A DNA stretch of 64,000 nucleotides, taken from contig NZ_JANHDK010000001.1 in assembly GCF_024494725.1 (NCBI RefSeq), positions 434,001 to 498,000 of the forward strand. The letters are read 5' to 3'. Position numbers and translations under genes: made by a program. Below the pieces are notes generated by a model. The model was not told where the DNA came from and did not search any database. It was given only the letters and a program-made list of their open reading frames with translations. This stretch comes from Haloplanus ruber. Lineage in GTDB: Archaea > Halobacteriota > Halobacteria > Halobacteriales > Haloferacaceae. Position 1 is the stretch's first letter; the number at the start of each line of letters is the position of its first letter. Shown piece after piece: positions 44,500 through 52,915 of the stretch.

Positions 44500-45459
44500 T
44501 CAGTACTCCTCCCGGTATCGCTGTGCGACGAGGTCACTGATGATGTTCATGACGAGCGTGATGACAAAGAGCGTGAGACCGATAGCGAAGAGGCTCCGGT
44601 AGGCGATGCCGCCGCCGGTGATGTCTCCGGTGAGGAGGTTCACCATCGCGGCGGTCATCGGCAGTGCCCCCTCCAGATACGAGGCGGGGTTCAGTGGGTT
44701 GAGGAGGTTCGCCTGTGATCCCGCGGCGACGGTCACGGCCATGGTTTCGCCGATAGCCCGCGAGAGCGCGAGGATGAACGAAGAGAAGATTCCGGAGAGA
44801 GAGGCGGGGACGACGATACCGACCGAGACGTCGAACTTCGTCGCGCCCATCCCGTAGCCGGCCTGCCGCAGCGAGTCGGGCACCGCCGACATCGCGTCCT
44901 CGCTGATCGAGGCCACCATCGGAATGATCATGATCCCGACGACGATGCTCGCAGAGAGCATGTTGAACGTCCCGAGATTGGGGATAATCGTCTTGAGCGC
45001 GGGCGTGATGTAGACGACAGCAAAGAAGCCATAGACGACTGTGGGGACGCCAGCGAGCACTTCGAGGGCGGGCTTGAGGAGTGACCGCGCACGCGGCGTG
45101 GCGTACTCGCTGAGGTAGATGGCCGTGGCGACGCCGAGGGGGAGCGAGACGACGGCCGAGCCGATGGTGATGGCGAGGGTGGCCGACACCAGCGGCAGGA
45201 CGCCGAACTGCTCGTTGTTGATGACCCACTCGGTGCCGGTGAGGAAGTCGACGACCGACGCGGTTGGTCCCTCGACGCCCATCAGCGGGGCGGTCACGCT
45301 GAAGAACTTCGCCGCCTCGGTGGTCAACAGCACGATAATGCTGAGCGTGGTGACGATGGACAGCACCGCACACAGGAAGAAAAACGAGCGCGTCAAGAGT
45401 TCCTGTGGCGCGTTCTCCGTTCGCCGGGTGAGATCCTGTGTCAGGTCGTCCGTGCTCAT
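44500..45459 (-). CDS. pstC: Phosphate ABC transporter permease PstC
   Basis: A 319-residue permease of standard length, with six to seven helices, SLPLGVATAIYLSEYATPRAR, PALEVLAGVPTVVYGFFAVV, and the EAA loop SLRQAGYGMGATKFDVSVGIVVP. With PstA it forms the channel. Its stop is one base from the pstA ATG. The pstS stop is 53 bases upstream of its own start. Confidence 0.96.
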   Translation of the reverse strand: MSTDDLTQDLTRRTENAPQELLTRSFFFLCAVLSIVTTLSIIVLLTTEAAKFFSVTAPLMGVEGPTASVVDFLTGTEWVINNEQFGVLPLVSATLAITIGSAVVSLPLGVATAIYLSEYATPRARSLLKPALEVLAGVPTVVYGFFAVVYITPALKTIIPNLGTFNMLSASIVVGIMIIPMVASISEDAMSAVPDSLRQAGYGMGATKFDVSVGIVVPASLSGIFSSFILALSRAIGETMAVTVAAGSQANLLNPLNPASYLEGALPMTAAMVNLLTGDITGGGIAYRSLFAIGLTLFVITLVMNIISDLVAQRYREEY

Positions 45460-45512
45460 CTAGTGTGTGATGGGATTCGTGCTCGTTCGAAAAACCCTTC
45501 GTTCGGACGTCG

Positions 45513-46538
45513 CTACCCAGACGCGTTCTCGATGGCGGATTCGAGGGCGTCCATCGTGGCCTGTTGGTCCTCGTCGTTCAGGGGGACGTAGCCAACCTCG
45601 TCGGCGACAATCGACTGACTCGTCGCGTTCTCCAGCCAGAAGCGGGCGAACTCGGCGACGTGTTCCTCGGCCAGCGAGGACTGCTTGACGTAGGTGAAAA
45701 GCGGCCGCGAGAGGGGCGTATACTCGCCAGTCCGGGCCGTCTCCAGCGACGGTTCGACACAGCCGTCGCCGTCGTCGATGCCGAGAGCCTTCACGCGGTC
45801 GGTGTTCTGCGAGTAGTACGCGAAGCCCAGATAGCCGATGGCGTTCTCCGATCCCTCGACCCCCTGGATGATCGTGCGGTCCTGCTCGGTCGCGGAGTAG
45901 TCCTGTCGGTGACCCGGACCCTCCTCGCCGAGAATGGCCTCGATGAAGTAGTCGTAGGTGCCGGAGGCGTCGGTCGGACCGTAGAGTTCGATGTCTTGGT
46001 CCGGCCAGTCACTGTTCACCTCACTCCAGGTTGTCGGCGGGTCCTCGGCGGACCAGATCTGCCGGAGTTCCTCGACGGTCATGCAGTCGATCCAGTCGGC
46101 CTCGTTGTTGACGACGACCGTCAGCGCGTCCGTCGCGACGGTGAGTTCGACGGGTGTGATGTCGTTTTCCGAACACGCCTCCTCCTCCTCGGGCTGGATG
46201 GGTCGGGAGGCGTTGTTGAAGTCCGTCCGCCCGGGACAGAAGTGGTTCGCGAACCCGCCACCGGAGCCGGTCGACTGAATGTTGATGTTGACCTCCGGAT
46301 GCCCTGACGGGGAGTCTGGGGACTGGAAGCGCTCGGCCATCGCCGTCGCCAGCGGAAAGACGGTCGAACTGCCGGCGATGTCGATGGTGCCGGAGAGAGA
46401 ACTGCCATCGCCGCCGTCGCCACCGTCGCCGCCGCTTCCACTCTGCGTACAGCCGGCAAGCGCCAGCGCGCCGGCCGACCCGGCCGCAGTTAGGAACTTT
46501 CGCCGCGATGTGGAACCGCCCGTAGGTTCATCGGTCAT
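45513..46538 (-). CDS. pstS: Phosphate-binding lipoprotein PstS
   Basis: A 341-residue binding protein. The N-terminus is MTDEPTGGSTSRRKFLTAAG with a Tat motif RRKFL (12-16) and lipobox Cys30 in ALAGC, followed by a short Gly/Ser/Asp linker. The mature domain begins GTIDIAGSSTVFPLATAMAERF, where the GSSTV loop binds phosphate, with TGSGGGFANHFCPGRTDF the second loop and QGVEGSENAIGYLGFAYY the later one. A GTG one codon before the ATG is a possible alternative start. It is the first gene of pstSCAB. Confidence 0.95.
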   Translation of the reverse strand: MTDEPTGGSTSRRKFLTAAGSAGALALAGCTQSGSGGDGGDGGDGSSLSGTIDIAGSSTVFPLATAMAERFQSPDSPSGHPEVNINIQSTGSGGGFANHFCPGRTDFNNASRPIQPEEEEACSENDITPVELTVATDALTVVVNNEADWIDCMTVEELRQIWSAEDPPTTWSEVNSDWPDQDIELYGPTDASGTYDYFIEAILGEEGPGHRQDYSATEQDRTIIQGVEGSENAIGYLGFAYYSQNTDRVKALGIDDGDGCVEPSLETARTGEYTPLSRPLFTYVKQSSLAEEHVAEFARFWLENATSQSIVADEVGYVPLNDEDQQATMDALESAIENASG

Positions 46539-46582
46539 CACCCGAACGTGGCCTTCTGTAGTGTAAGTACCCTTCTATTATA

Positions 46583-46592
46583 TCTATATAGA
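46583..46592 (-). promoter_or_regulatory. Palindromic TCTATATAGA promoter element of pstS
   Basis: TCTATATAGA is a perfect 10-base palindrome within ATTATATCTATATAGAGATA, 45-55 bases upstream of the pstS ATG. It may be the TATA box of pstSCAB with a short leader, and shares TATATAGA with the phoU and AbrB-PhoU upstream regions. Confidence 0.55.
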
Positions 46593-46799
46593 GATACGTA
46601 CGACAATCGATGACGATGGTCCCTTCCAACGGTGGGCCGACCGCCTCGTCACCGCCATCGTCCGCCGCCTCGATAGCCGCGATATCGGACATAGAGCGGG
46701 TTTGAAGCGGTTTTCTACGCGATACGTGTTCCGTAAGACGAACGCAAGTCGGGCAGTCACCCCGACCCACGACCGACGCCGTCGCCCCGATCAGAGAAG

Positions 46800-46808
46800 T
46801 ATATAGAT
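46800..46808 (+). promoter_or_regulatory. TATATAGAT element of the AbrB-PhoU gene
   Basis: TATATAGAT continues as TATATAGATATGG and lies 40-48 bases before the ATG at 46848. An earlier in-frame ATG at 46809 would be inside the promoter core, so the later ATG is the better start. Confidence 0.55.
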
Positions 46809-46847
46809 ATGGATGGTTTTATTTCGTCCCGTCGGTTTCCTTCGTGT

Positions 46848-47849
46848 ATGGTCGAAACCCGCAAGGTGCAGGTGACCGGTGGATCGACGTACACCGTGTC
46901 GATCCCGAAAGACTGGGCGACCGATAACGGCGTCTCCGCGGGCAGCGAGGTGGCGTTCTACCCGGAGGGCGACTCGCTGTTCATGACGCCACGGACGGGC
47001 GAGGAGCGGACCGAGGGCACCCTCGATATCGGCGACCTGGTGGGCGAGGAACTCATCCGCGCCGTGATGACGATGTACGTCAGCGGTTTCGACATCATCG
47101 CTCTGGAGAGCACCCGTATCACGACCGATCAGCGGCGGACGATCAGGCAGGCGACCCAGAGTCTCGTCGGCCTGGAAGTGCTCGAGGAGACTCGCGACCG
47201 GGTGGTCATCCGTGACCTGCTCGACTCCTCGGAGCTGTCGATCAACAACGCCGTCACCCGGATGCGTCTCATCGCGCTCTCGATGCTGGAAGACGCCGTC
47301 GGGGCGCTAGTCGACCTCGACGCCGACCTTGCCCGCGACGTCATCCAGCGCGACGACGACGTCGACCGTCTCTGGATGGTCGTCTCCCGAATCTTCCGGG
47401 CGACGCTTCGAAGCCCCCGCGCGGCCGAGGAACTCGGCGTCACCCGCGAGGTGTGTTTCGACTATCAGTCCGCGGCCCGCCAACTCGAACGCATCGCCGA
47501 CCACGCGACCAAGATTGCCCACCTCTCACTCGAGTTCGAGGAGGCGGTTCCGGACGATGTCGCCGCTGCCCTCGAAGAACTTCACGACGACGCGTCGGCC
47601 GTAACCGACGCCGCGATGGATTCGCTCTTTCTCGACGAGAACGACGAGTCGACACGCCGCGCTAACGAGGCCCGGGAGTCGGTGCAGGACATCGACGAAC
47701 ACGCCCGAGCCATCGACGAACTCCTCCGGGAACTCGATCCGACGCGGGCACAGCTTTTGGGACTCGTCGTCGACTCGCTGTCCCGGAGCGCCGACTACGG
47801 GGGAAACATCGCGGAGACGGCGTTGCAGAAGGCGGCACCGACGCCGTAA
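46848..47849 (+). CDS. AbrB-PhoU fusion phosphate regulator
   Basis: A 333-residue protein from MVETRKVQVTGGSTYTVSIP. Residues 1-45 form a SpoVT/AbrB swapped-hairpin DNA-binding domain (IPKDWATDNGVSAGSEVAF); residues about 100-330 are two PhoU-like repeats with RDDDVDRLWMVVSRI, ARQLERIADHATKIA and SRSADYGGNIAETAL. This fusion is the usual haloarchaeal phosphate-uptake regulator. It is divergent from pstSCAB and probably controls it in response to PhoU-type signalling. Confidence 0.92.
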   Translation: MVETRKVQVTGGSTYTVSIPKDWATDNGVSAGSEVAFYPEGDSLFMTPRTGEERTEGTLDIGDLVGEELIRAVMTMYVSGFDIIALESTRITTDQRRTIRQATQSLVGLEVLEETRDRVVIRDLLDSSELSINNAVTRMRLIALSMLEDAVGALVDLDADLARDVIQRDDDVDRLWMVVSRIFRATLRSPRAAEELGVTREVCFDYQSAARQLERIADHATKIAHLSLEFEEAVPDDVAAALEELHDDASAVTDAAMDSLFLDENDESTRRANEARESVQDIDEHARAIDELLRELDPTRAQLLGLVVDSLSRSADYGGNIAETALQKAAPTP

Positions 47850-47907
47850 GTCGGCGTTGGAGGGTCGGCTTCGCGCGCACCACGCGGCCGACTACTGACG
47901 GCCCGTC

Positions 47908-48279
47908 TCAGTCCAGCAGAACCGCGTTGACCTGACCGGTCTGGCCGGGGCGGGACGTGACGCGGGCCTGCCCCGCGTCCGTCTCGATGATGGCACCTTT
48001 CGTGAGGATGTTTCGTCGGGCGTAGTTGGTGTTCGAGGGATTCTCCACGACGTTCTCGATTTCGGCCTCGACAGTCTCGGCGCCGTCGGCGACGTGGGCG
48101 ACGTTCGTGGCGAGCGCCCGCGTTTTCGTCTCCGTCCCGCGGGCGTCGATTGTCTGGAACCGGGGTTCGCCGACCGTCGTTTCGGCCGGCTGACGGCCCA
48201 GCTGGTACCGCTTCTTGTTTCGGAACGGCCGGAGGCGGCCGCCCGTCCGCTTGCGCGTCGAGCGTCCCTGATCTTTCAT
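47908..48279 (-). CDS. rps8e: 30S ribosomal protein S8e
   Basis: A 123-residue archaeal S8e. It begins MKDQGRSTRKRTGGRLRP and RNKKRYQLGRQPAETTVGE, and carries the conserved VVENPSNTNYARRNILTKGAII. It is a small-subunit protein found only in archaea and eukaryotes. It is divergent from the DUF2240 gene. Confidence 0.97.
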   Translation of the reverse strand: MKDQGRSTRKRTGGRLRPFRNKKRYQLGRQPAETTVGEPRFQTIDARGTETKTRALATNVAHVADGAETVEAEIENVVENPSNTNYARRNILTKGAIIETDAGQARVTSRPGQTGQVNAVLLD

Positions 48280-48371
48280 ACCGCTATTCAGTCTGAGGAA
48301 CTACTTGAATCGCTCGAAACGCGAAGCCGGAACGGATAGGGTTTAGTGGGCCCGCCCCCGCCCTGTGGGGC

Positions 48372-48839
48372 ATGAGCCTCGAAACCGCGGTGGCGGCGCC
48401 GTTCCGCGACCGGGGGCGGTCCCGACTCGACGAGGGGGAGTTCGTCGTCGCTCTCTCCCTGGACCGTGACTGGTTCACGCCCGATCAGGCCAAACGACTC
48501 GTCGACGTGGCAGCCGGCCGCGGCCTCCTCGACCGCGAGGGCGACGACCTCGTCGCGACGTTCGATCCCTCTGGCGTCACCATCCCCTCGGGCTTCGTCC
48601 CCGACGAGTCCGTCCTCCGGGAGCAGTCCGCGTTCGAGCGTGTCCTCGACGCACTCGTCGACGCCGGCGTCGAGAAACAGGACGCCGTCGCGGCGATCAA
48701 CGAGCGACAGCGCGAACTCGGCGTCACCATCGAGGCCGCGGCCGTCCTCTATGCCCGTCGTCACGGTGTCGACGTCGACGATGCCGCCGACCGTGCGCTC
48801 GCCGACCTCGGGGAGGGGTCGGACGCCGACCCCGCGTGA
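48372..48839 (+). CDS. DUF2240 family protein
   Basis: A 155-residue helical protein. The N-terminal SLETAVAAPFRDRGRSRLDEGEFV and DWFTPDQAKRLVDVAAGRGLL segments and the C-terminal GVTIEAAAVLYARRHGVDV are those of DUF2240, an archaeal family with winged-helix-like content and no established role. It is often near ribosomal protein genes; here it is divergent from rps8e. Confidence 0.82.
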   Translation: MSLETAVAAPFRDRGRSRLDEGEFVVALSLDRDWFTPDQAKRLVDVAAGRGLLDREGDDLVATFDPSGVTIPSGFVPDESVLREQSAFERVLDALVDAGVEKQDAVAAINERQRELGVTIEAAAVLYARRHGVDVDDAADRALADLGEGSDADPA

Positions 48840-48929
48840 GACGGCGGCCCATACGGCTTCTTGTAAGCCAGTCTCGGAGGTTCGCGAAGACTCCAACGAA
48901 CCACCAGTACCCAGTTACAGTACTCTGTA

Positions 48930-50027
48930 TCAGTCGTCGGCGTCGACCTCGGACGTGGAGACTCCGCTTGCCCCGCTTTCGACGGTGACTCCCTCCCAGT
49001 CGTGGTCCGCGTGGAACCCTTCCCGCTCCCGCGCGCTCGCGGCGACGCGGACGAACTCGGCTCGGTCCCTGGCGTCTTGGATGGTGTGGCCGCCGCAGTA
49101 AGAGAGTCCAGAGCGGATCCCGGCACAGAACTCGGCCGCGACGTCGGCGACGGGTCCCTTGTACGGCGTCAGCGCTTCCACACCCTCGTCCGCCGCGACG
49201 TCTTCGCCCTTGTCGTCGCGGTCTGCCGCGGCGGCGGTGGTGGCCATCCCCCGAGAGCGCTTGTAGCGCGTACCGTCGACCTCGATCACGTCCCCCGGCG
49301 CCTCCTCGGTCCCGGCGAACAGACTCCCGAGCATCACCGTGTCCGCGCCGGCCATCAGCGCCTTTGTCGCGTCGCCGGAGTTGCGGATGCCCCCATCGGC
49401 ACAGATCCGCACGTCGAGGTCCGCGGCCGCCTGCGCGCAGTCGTCGACGGCGGTCAACTGCGGGACCCCGGCGCCGGCCACCTTCCGCGTCGTGCAGTGT
49501 GATCCCGGCCCGATCCCCACCTTCACGCAGTCGGCCCCCGCCGTCGCGAGGTCCGCGACGCCCGCGGGTGTCGCGACGTTCCCCGCGGCTATGTCCGTCT
49601 CGGGAAACGCCTCGGCGATGGCCTCGACGGCGGTGAGCGTCCGTTCGAGATGCCCGTGTGCGACGTCGACGACGAGGACGTCGACGCCGGCCGCGACCAG
49701 TTGCTCACACCGCGCGACGTAGTCCTCGTCGATGCCGACGGCAGCACCGACTTGCACCCCCGCATCGACCGCCCGTTCGACCGCCTGTGCCTGCGCCGTA
49801 GGGGAGAGAAAGCGGTGGATGACGCCGAGCCCGCCGGCCCGCCCGAGTTCGACGGCCATCGCCGCTTCGGTGACCGTATCCATCGCCGCGGAGACGAGCG
49901 GCGTCGACAGTTCGACCCCCGGCGTGAACGCCGTCGTGAGGTCGACATCGTCCCGGCTGTCCACCGGGGACCGTTTCGGTACAAGAAGGGCGTCGCCGTA
50001 GCTCAGCCCGGTTCGAAGATCGTTCAT
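48930..50027 (-). CDS. IMP dehydrogenase/GMP reductase family protein without CBS domains
   Basis: A 365-residue TIM barrel starting [20 protein letters not shown]. The nucleophilic Cys178 is in [11 protein letters not shown], and the phosphate-binding [18 protein letters not shown] and YKRSRGMAT blocks are intact. Unlike the standard haloarchaeal GuaB (about 500 residues), it has no tandem CBS insert, and the flap lacks the DRYF motif that supplies the catalytic Arg-Tyr pair of IMPDH (it reads DRDDKGED). It may act as a GMP reductase or a divergent IMPDH; the sequence does not decide. Confidence 0.85.
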   Translation of the reverse strand: MNDLRTGLSYGDALLVPKRSPVDSRDDVDLTTAFTPGVELSTPLVSAAMDTVTEAAMAVELGRAGGLGVIHRFLSPTAQAQAVERAVDAGVQVGAAVGIDEDYVARCEQLVAAGVDVLVVDVAHGHLERTLTAVEAIAEAFPETDIAAGNVATPAGVADLATAGADCVKVGIGPGSHCTTRKVAGAGVPQLTAVDDCAQAAADLDVRICADGGIRNSGDATKALMAGADTVMLGSLFAGTEEAPGDVIEVDGTRYKRSRGMATTAAAADRDDKGEDVAADEGVEALTPYKGPVADVAAEFCAGIRSGLSYCGGHTIQDARDRAEFVRVAASAREREGFHADHDWEGVTVESGASGVSTSEVDADD

Positions 50028-50052
50028 ACCCCTCCGAGCGAAGCTACCTGGA

Positions 50053-50062
50053 GATATAAAGC
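50053..50062 (-). promoter_or_regulatory. TATA box for the IMPDH/GMPR-like gene
   Basis: GATATAAAGC on the plus strand (GCTTTATATC on the coding strand) is centred about 30 bases upstream of the start at 50027, the standard position for a leaderless transcript. Confidence 0.6.
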
Positions 50063-50121
50063 TCTCGGACCGCGCCTCGTGACGGGGAGCGTTGAAACGG
50101 CTCCATCCCGTTACACAATTC

Positions 50122-50496
50122 ATGGTCGACTCCACGCTCGCCGACGGCGTCCGGATTGCACAGTTACTCGCCTCGGACCTCGTCGGCCACGAGGGCCGCC
50201 TCGCAACCGTGTCGGTGACCGACGCCGACCCGGACGTCGAACCAACCCCCGACGGCAGTCGCGCGTACGCGGTCCAGGCCGGGGACGAATCGCTGGCGAC
50301 GGCGTTCGTCCACCCCGAACGCGTCCGCCTCGACTTCCGCTGTGCCCCCGAGGCTGTCGTCGACGCGGCGAGCGAGGCCGGGCTGCGAGTCCGGCCGAAG
50401 GCGGTCGACCCGCCGCGGACGGTCATCTTCGTCGAGGACGGCGCCGAGGTAAAACGCGCGCTTTCGGTCTTCGAGCGCGCGGTAGCCGCCCGCTGA
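50122..50496 (+). CDS. Conserved haloarchaeal protein of unknown function
   Basis: A 124-residue alpha/beta protein starting MVDSTLADGVRIAQLLASDL (an in-frame ATG ten codons upstream is less likely). It alternates short strands and helices: LATVSVTDADPDVEPT, RAYAVQ, LATAFVHPERVRLDF, RTVIFVEDGAEVKRAL. There is no signal peptide, membrane helix or metal motif. It is convergent with the HAD phosphatase gene, 5 bases apart. I do not recognise the family beyond its haloarchaeal look. Confidence 0.7.
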   Translation: MVDSTLADGVRIAQLLASDLVGHEGRLATVSVTDADPDVEPTPDGSRAYAVQAGDESLATAFVHPERVRLDFRCAPEAVVDAASEAGLRVRPKAVDPPRTVIFVEDGAEVKRALSVFERAVAAR

Positions 50497-50501
50497 GCCG
50501 G

Positions 50502-51155
50502 CTATCTCGACGCCAAGAACTCGGGGAGCTGTGACGGCAACGCGTCACGGTCGACGTGTGCAGCCGCCGCCGGATCCGGCTCGGGCCCACCGGGGAACGT
50601 CACCTGCACCGCATCGAGACCGGCGGCCGTCGCGCCCCCGACGTCCGCCTCGACGTCGTCGCCGACGAACACCGTCGACGTGGCGTCCGTGCCGAGAGCG
50701 TCGAGAAGTCGTTCGAAGGCGACCGTCTCGGGTTTGCCCGCGCTCAACTCGCCGGTGACCAGCGCGGCGTCGAACCGGTCGGTCCACCCGAGTGCCCGGA
50801 GCTTCGACCGCTGGGCGACGACGGGACCGTTCGTCAGCAGGCCGAGTCGGTACCGTTCGGCGAGCCTCGAAAGCATCGCCTCGACGCCTGGTACGGGCGA
50901 GAGCGCCTCGTTCACCCGCTCGCGGTACGCCCGAGCCAGCGCCGCCGGATCGACGTCCGTCCCGTCGAGAAGCACCTCGAACACCGGTTTCCGACTCCGT
51001 GCGGTCAGGTTGTCCGCGTGGGCGTCGAGATACGCCGCCCGCGACCGGTGCGGGGCGCCGACTTCGCGACACGCCGCCGCCAGCAGCGTCGCGCGGTCAA
51101 CGCCCGTCACCGCGAGCGTATCGTCGAGGTCGAACGCCACCGCGGCCGTATCCAT
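50502..51155 (-). CDS. HAD family hydrolase
   Basis: A 217-residue haloacid dehalogenase-type phosphatase. Motif I is AFDLDDTLA with nucleophile Asp9 and Asp11, motif II is LLTNGP, motif III the Lys in LSAGKPETVAF, and motif IV FVGDDVEADVGGATAAG. The cap is helical (residues about 15-90). It should dephosphorylate a small metabolite such as phosphoglycolate or a nucleotide. It is divergent from nurA with about 95 bases between. Confidence 0.9.
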   Translation of the reverse strand: MDTAAVAFDLDDTLAVTGVDRATLLAAACREVGAPHRSRAAYLDAHADNLTARSRKPVFEVLLDGTDVDPAALARAYRERVNEALSPVPGVEAMLSRLAERYRLGLLTNGPVVAQRSKLRALGWTDRFDAALVTGELSAGKPETVAFERLLDALGTDATSTVFVGDDVEADVGGATAAGLDAVQVTFPGGPEPDPAAAAHVDRDALPSQLPEFLASR

Positions 51156-51250
51156 ACGCCGTCTACCCGGTCGAGGGGTATGAGCGTGCCGGCTTCGGCG
51201 ATTCGCGATCCGACGGATGGGTATTTGTGTCCCCGTCCGGTTGGTCCTCC

Positions 51251-52492
51251 ATGACCCTCGATCCGGTCCACGTCGACGGCATCGCCGACCTGGCCGGCCG
51301 CCTCGCCCGCCGGGTCGACGACACCGACCACGACGACCTGGCGCGGACGGCGTTCGAGGAGTTTCTCGACCCCCTCCGCGCCGACGGTCGGACGGTGATC
51401 GAACCCCTCGACGAGTGTCGGCTTCGCTCTGTCTCCGTCGACGACGTGGCGCTCATCGACCCCCCGTATCCGACCGTCCACGGACTCGACTCCGGGACGA
51501 TCAACCCGACCACGTTCAAAAACGGGCTGGTGCTCGACGTGGCTCACGCCGCGATGGCCGCCGAGCCATCGGACCTCGACTTGCACCGCGCCCGTAGTCT
51601 GGTGACGACCGTTCACGCGAACGATCCGACACTCGCGCTCGAAACCGACTGGGCGCGCGGCGACGAGGGATACTTCCAGCACAAGATCCTGCACGCGCCG
51701 CGCGTGAACCGCTACGCGGAGGGGGTCGTCCACGCCCTGGCGCTCTATCTCGCCGAGAGCGCTCACGCCATCGAACACGCCGACGCCGTCGACGACTGTC
51801 TGCTTCTCGACGGACCACTCTACCCCAAGGAACTGCTCAACTGGCAGGACCGCGACGCCGAACTCGGCGCGCTGACGACGGAGGCCAAACCCCGGTCCAT
51901 CGTCGAGAACTACGTCCACCTCGTCGAGCGACTCCTCGACCGGGATGTCGCCGTCGCCGGCTTCGTCAAGAACCCCTCACCGAAGCTGATCACCCGGACG
52001 CTCCGCGCACACGGCGTCGGCGCGCCCTGGGTCGACGACACCGCGTTCTTCACGCGCCTGCTGGAACCCGAGGGTGACGACGGCGGTCGGCCGACGGATC
52101 GGCTCACCTTCACCAACTGGTTCCGGTCCCGTGGTGGCTCCGACCGAACCCTCGCCGACGACGGCGACGCCCTTGGCGTCGAGCGCCAGCGTGACCCCGT
52201 CGACTACGAGGTGACCTTCCTCGTCGTCTACGACCCCCGTGAGGACCTCTGTTACCGCGTCGAGGCTCCCGCTGGCCTCACCCGTGACCCCGACGCCCGG
52301 GACCGACTCACACGGCAGGTCCTCCGCGACGTGGCGACCGCCCGCGGCCCACCGCCGGTCGTGGAGCGGGCAGACGCACTGGCACGCATCGGCGTCGACG
52401 AGAAGGCGGCACTCCGGCGTAAGTTCGAGGAACGACTCGACTCCCCGTTCGTCCGAACCTACGACGACCACCGCTGGGGCGAGGAGTTCTGA
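51251..52492 (+). CDS. nurA: NurA-type DNA repair nuclease
   Basis: A 413-residue protein starting MTLDPVHVDGIADLAGRLAR. The NurA catalytic domain covers most of the chain: HGLDSGTINPTTFKNG holds the first metal-binding Asp, DDCLLLDGPLYPKELLNW the second, and VAVAGFVKNPSPKLITRTL and YEVTFLVVYDP the conserved core strands. NurA is a 5' to 3' nuclease that works with the HerA ATPase in double-strand break resection with Mre11-Rad50. A HerA-type ATPase gene lies 8 kb downstream in the window, not adjacent as in most archaea. Confidence 0.88.
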   Translation: MTLDPVHVDGIADLAGRLARRVDDTDHDDLARTAFEEFLDPLRADGRTVIEPLDECRLRSVSVDDVALIDPPYPTVHGLDSGTINPTTFKNGLVLDVAHAAMAAEPSDLDLHRARSLVTTVHANDPTLALETDWARGDEGYFQHKILHAPRVNRYAEGVVHALALYLAESAHAIEHADAVDDCLLLDGPLYPKELLNWQDRDAELGALTTEAKPRSIVENYVHLVERLLDRDVAVAGFVKNPSPKLITRTLRAHGVGAPWVDDTAFFTRLLEPEGDDGGRPTDRLTFTNWFRSRGGSDRTLADDGDALGVERQRDPVDYEVTFLVVYDPREDLCYRVEAPAGLTRDPDARDRLTRQVLRDVATARGPPPVVERADALARIGVDEKAALRRKFEERLDSPFVRTYDDHRWGEEF

Positions 52493-52503
52493 CCTGTCGG
52501 CGC

Positions 52504-52842
52504 TCAGTCTATCGGATCGGCTTTCTCGATTTCGACCGACACCGTCGATTCGGAGACGCCGACCCGCGCAAACTGGGTCCGCAGATGCTCCTTTGCCGCC
52601 TCGACTGCCTGCTCCCGGGTGTCGAATCCGCGCGGCATCGGCGACTCGAAGGCGACCTGGATCTCCTCGCCGTCGATGTGTGTGGTCGATCCGCCGCTCT
52701 CGACCTCGTAGAACTCGTCGCACACCCATACGTAGGCGGCGTCCTCGTCGGGCGCGCCCCGAAAGCTCGGCGCGCGCTCACCCCGTTCGTACACCGTCCC
52801 GGTGAGCGTCGTGTCCCCGCCCGTGCCGCGGATCAGTAACAT
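52504..52842 (-). CDS. Haloarchaeal conserved protein (resembles DUF7113)
   Basis: A 112-residue protein opening MLLIRGTGGDTTLTGTVYER, with AYVWVCDEFYEVESGGST in the middle and a helical TREQAVEAAKEHLRTQFARVG ahead of a C-terminal strand VSVEIEKADPID. From memory it matches DUF7113; I cannot confirm it. It is convergent with nurA, 11 bases from its end. Confidence 0.6.
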   Translation of the reverse strand: MLLIRGTGGDTTLTGTVYERGERAPSFRGAPDEDAAYVWVCDEFYEVESGGSTTHIDGEEIQVAFESPMPRGFDTREQAVEAAKEHLRTQFARVGVSESTVSVEIEKADPID

Positions 52843-52915
52843 TACCGTCAGATACGCGTGCGCAACATAAAAGGCGTGTGCGGCGGCTATCGGTCGCGAG
52901 AATGCGGCCGGGGTC

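Larger units (their letters stand above)
46539..46847. other. Divergent promoter region between pstS and the AbrB-PhoU gene
   Basis: The 309-base gap has no credible ORF. It contains two AT-rich islands, at 46575-46600 near pstS and at 46798-46820 near the AbrB-PhoU gene, separated by GC-rich sequence. Both islands share a TATATAGA core, so this looks like a divergent phosphate-regulated promoter pair. Confidence 0.6.
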
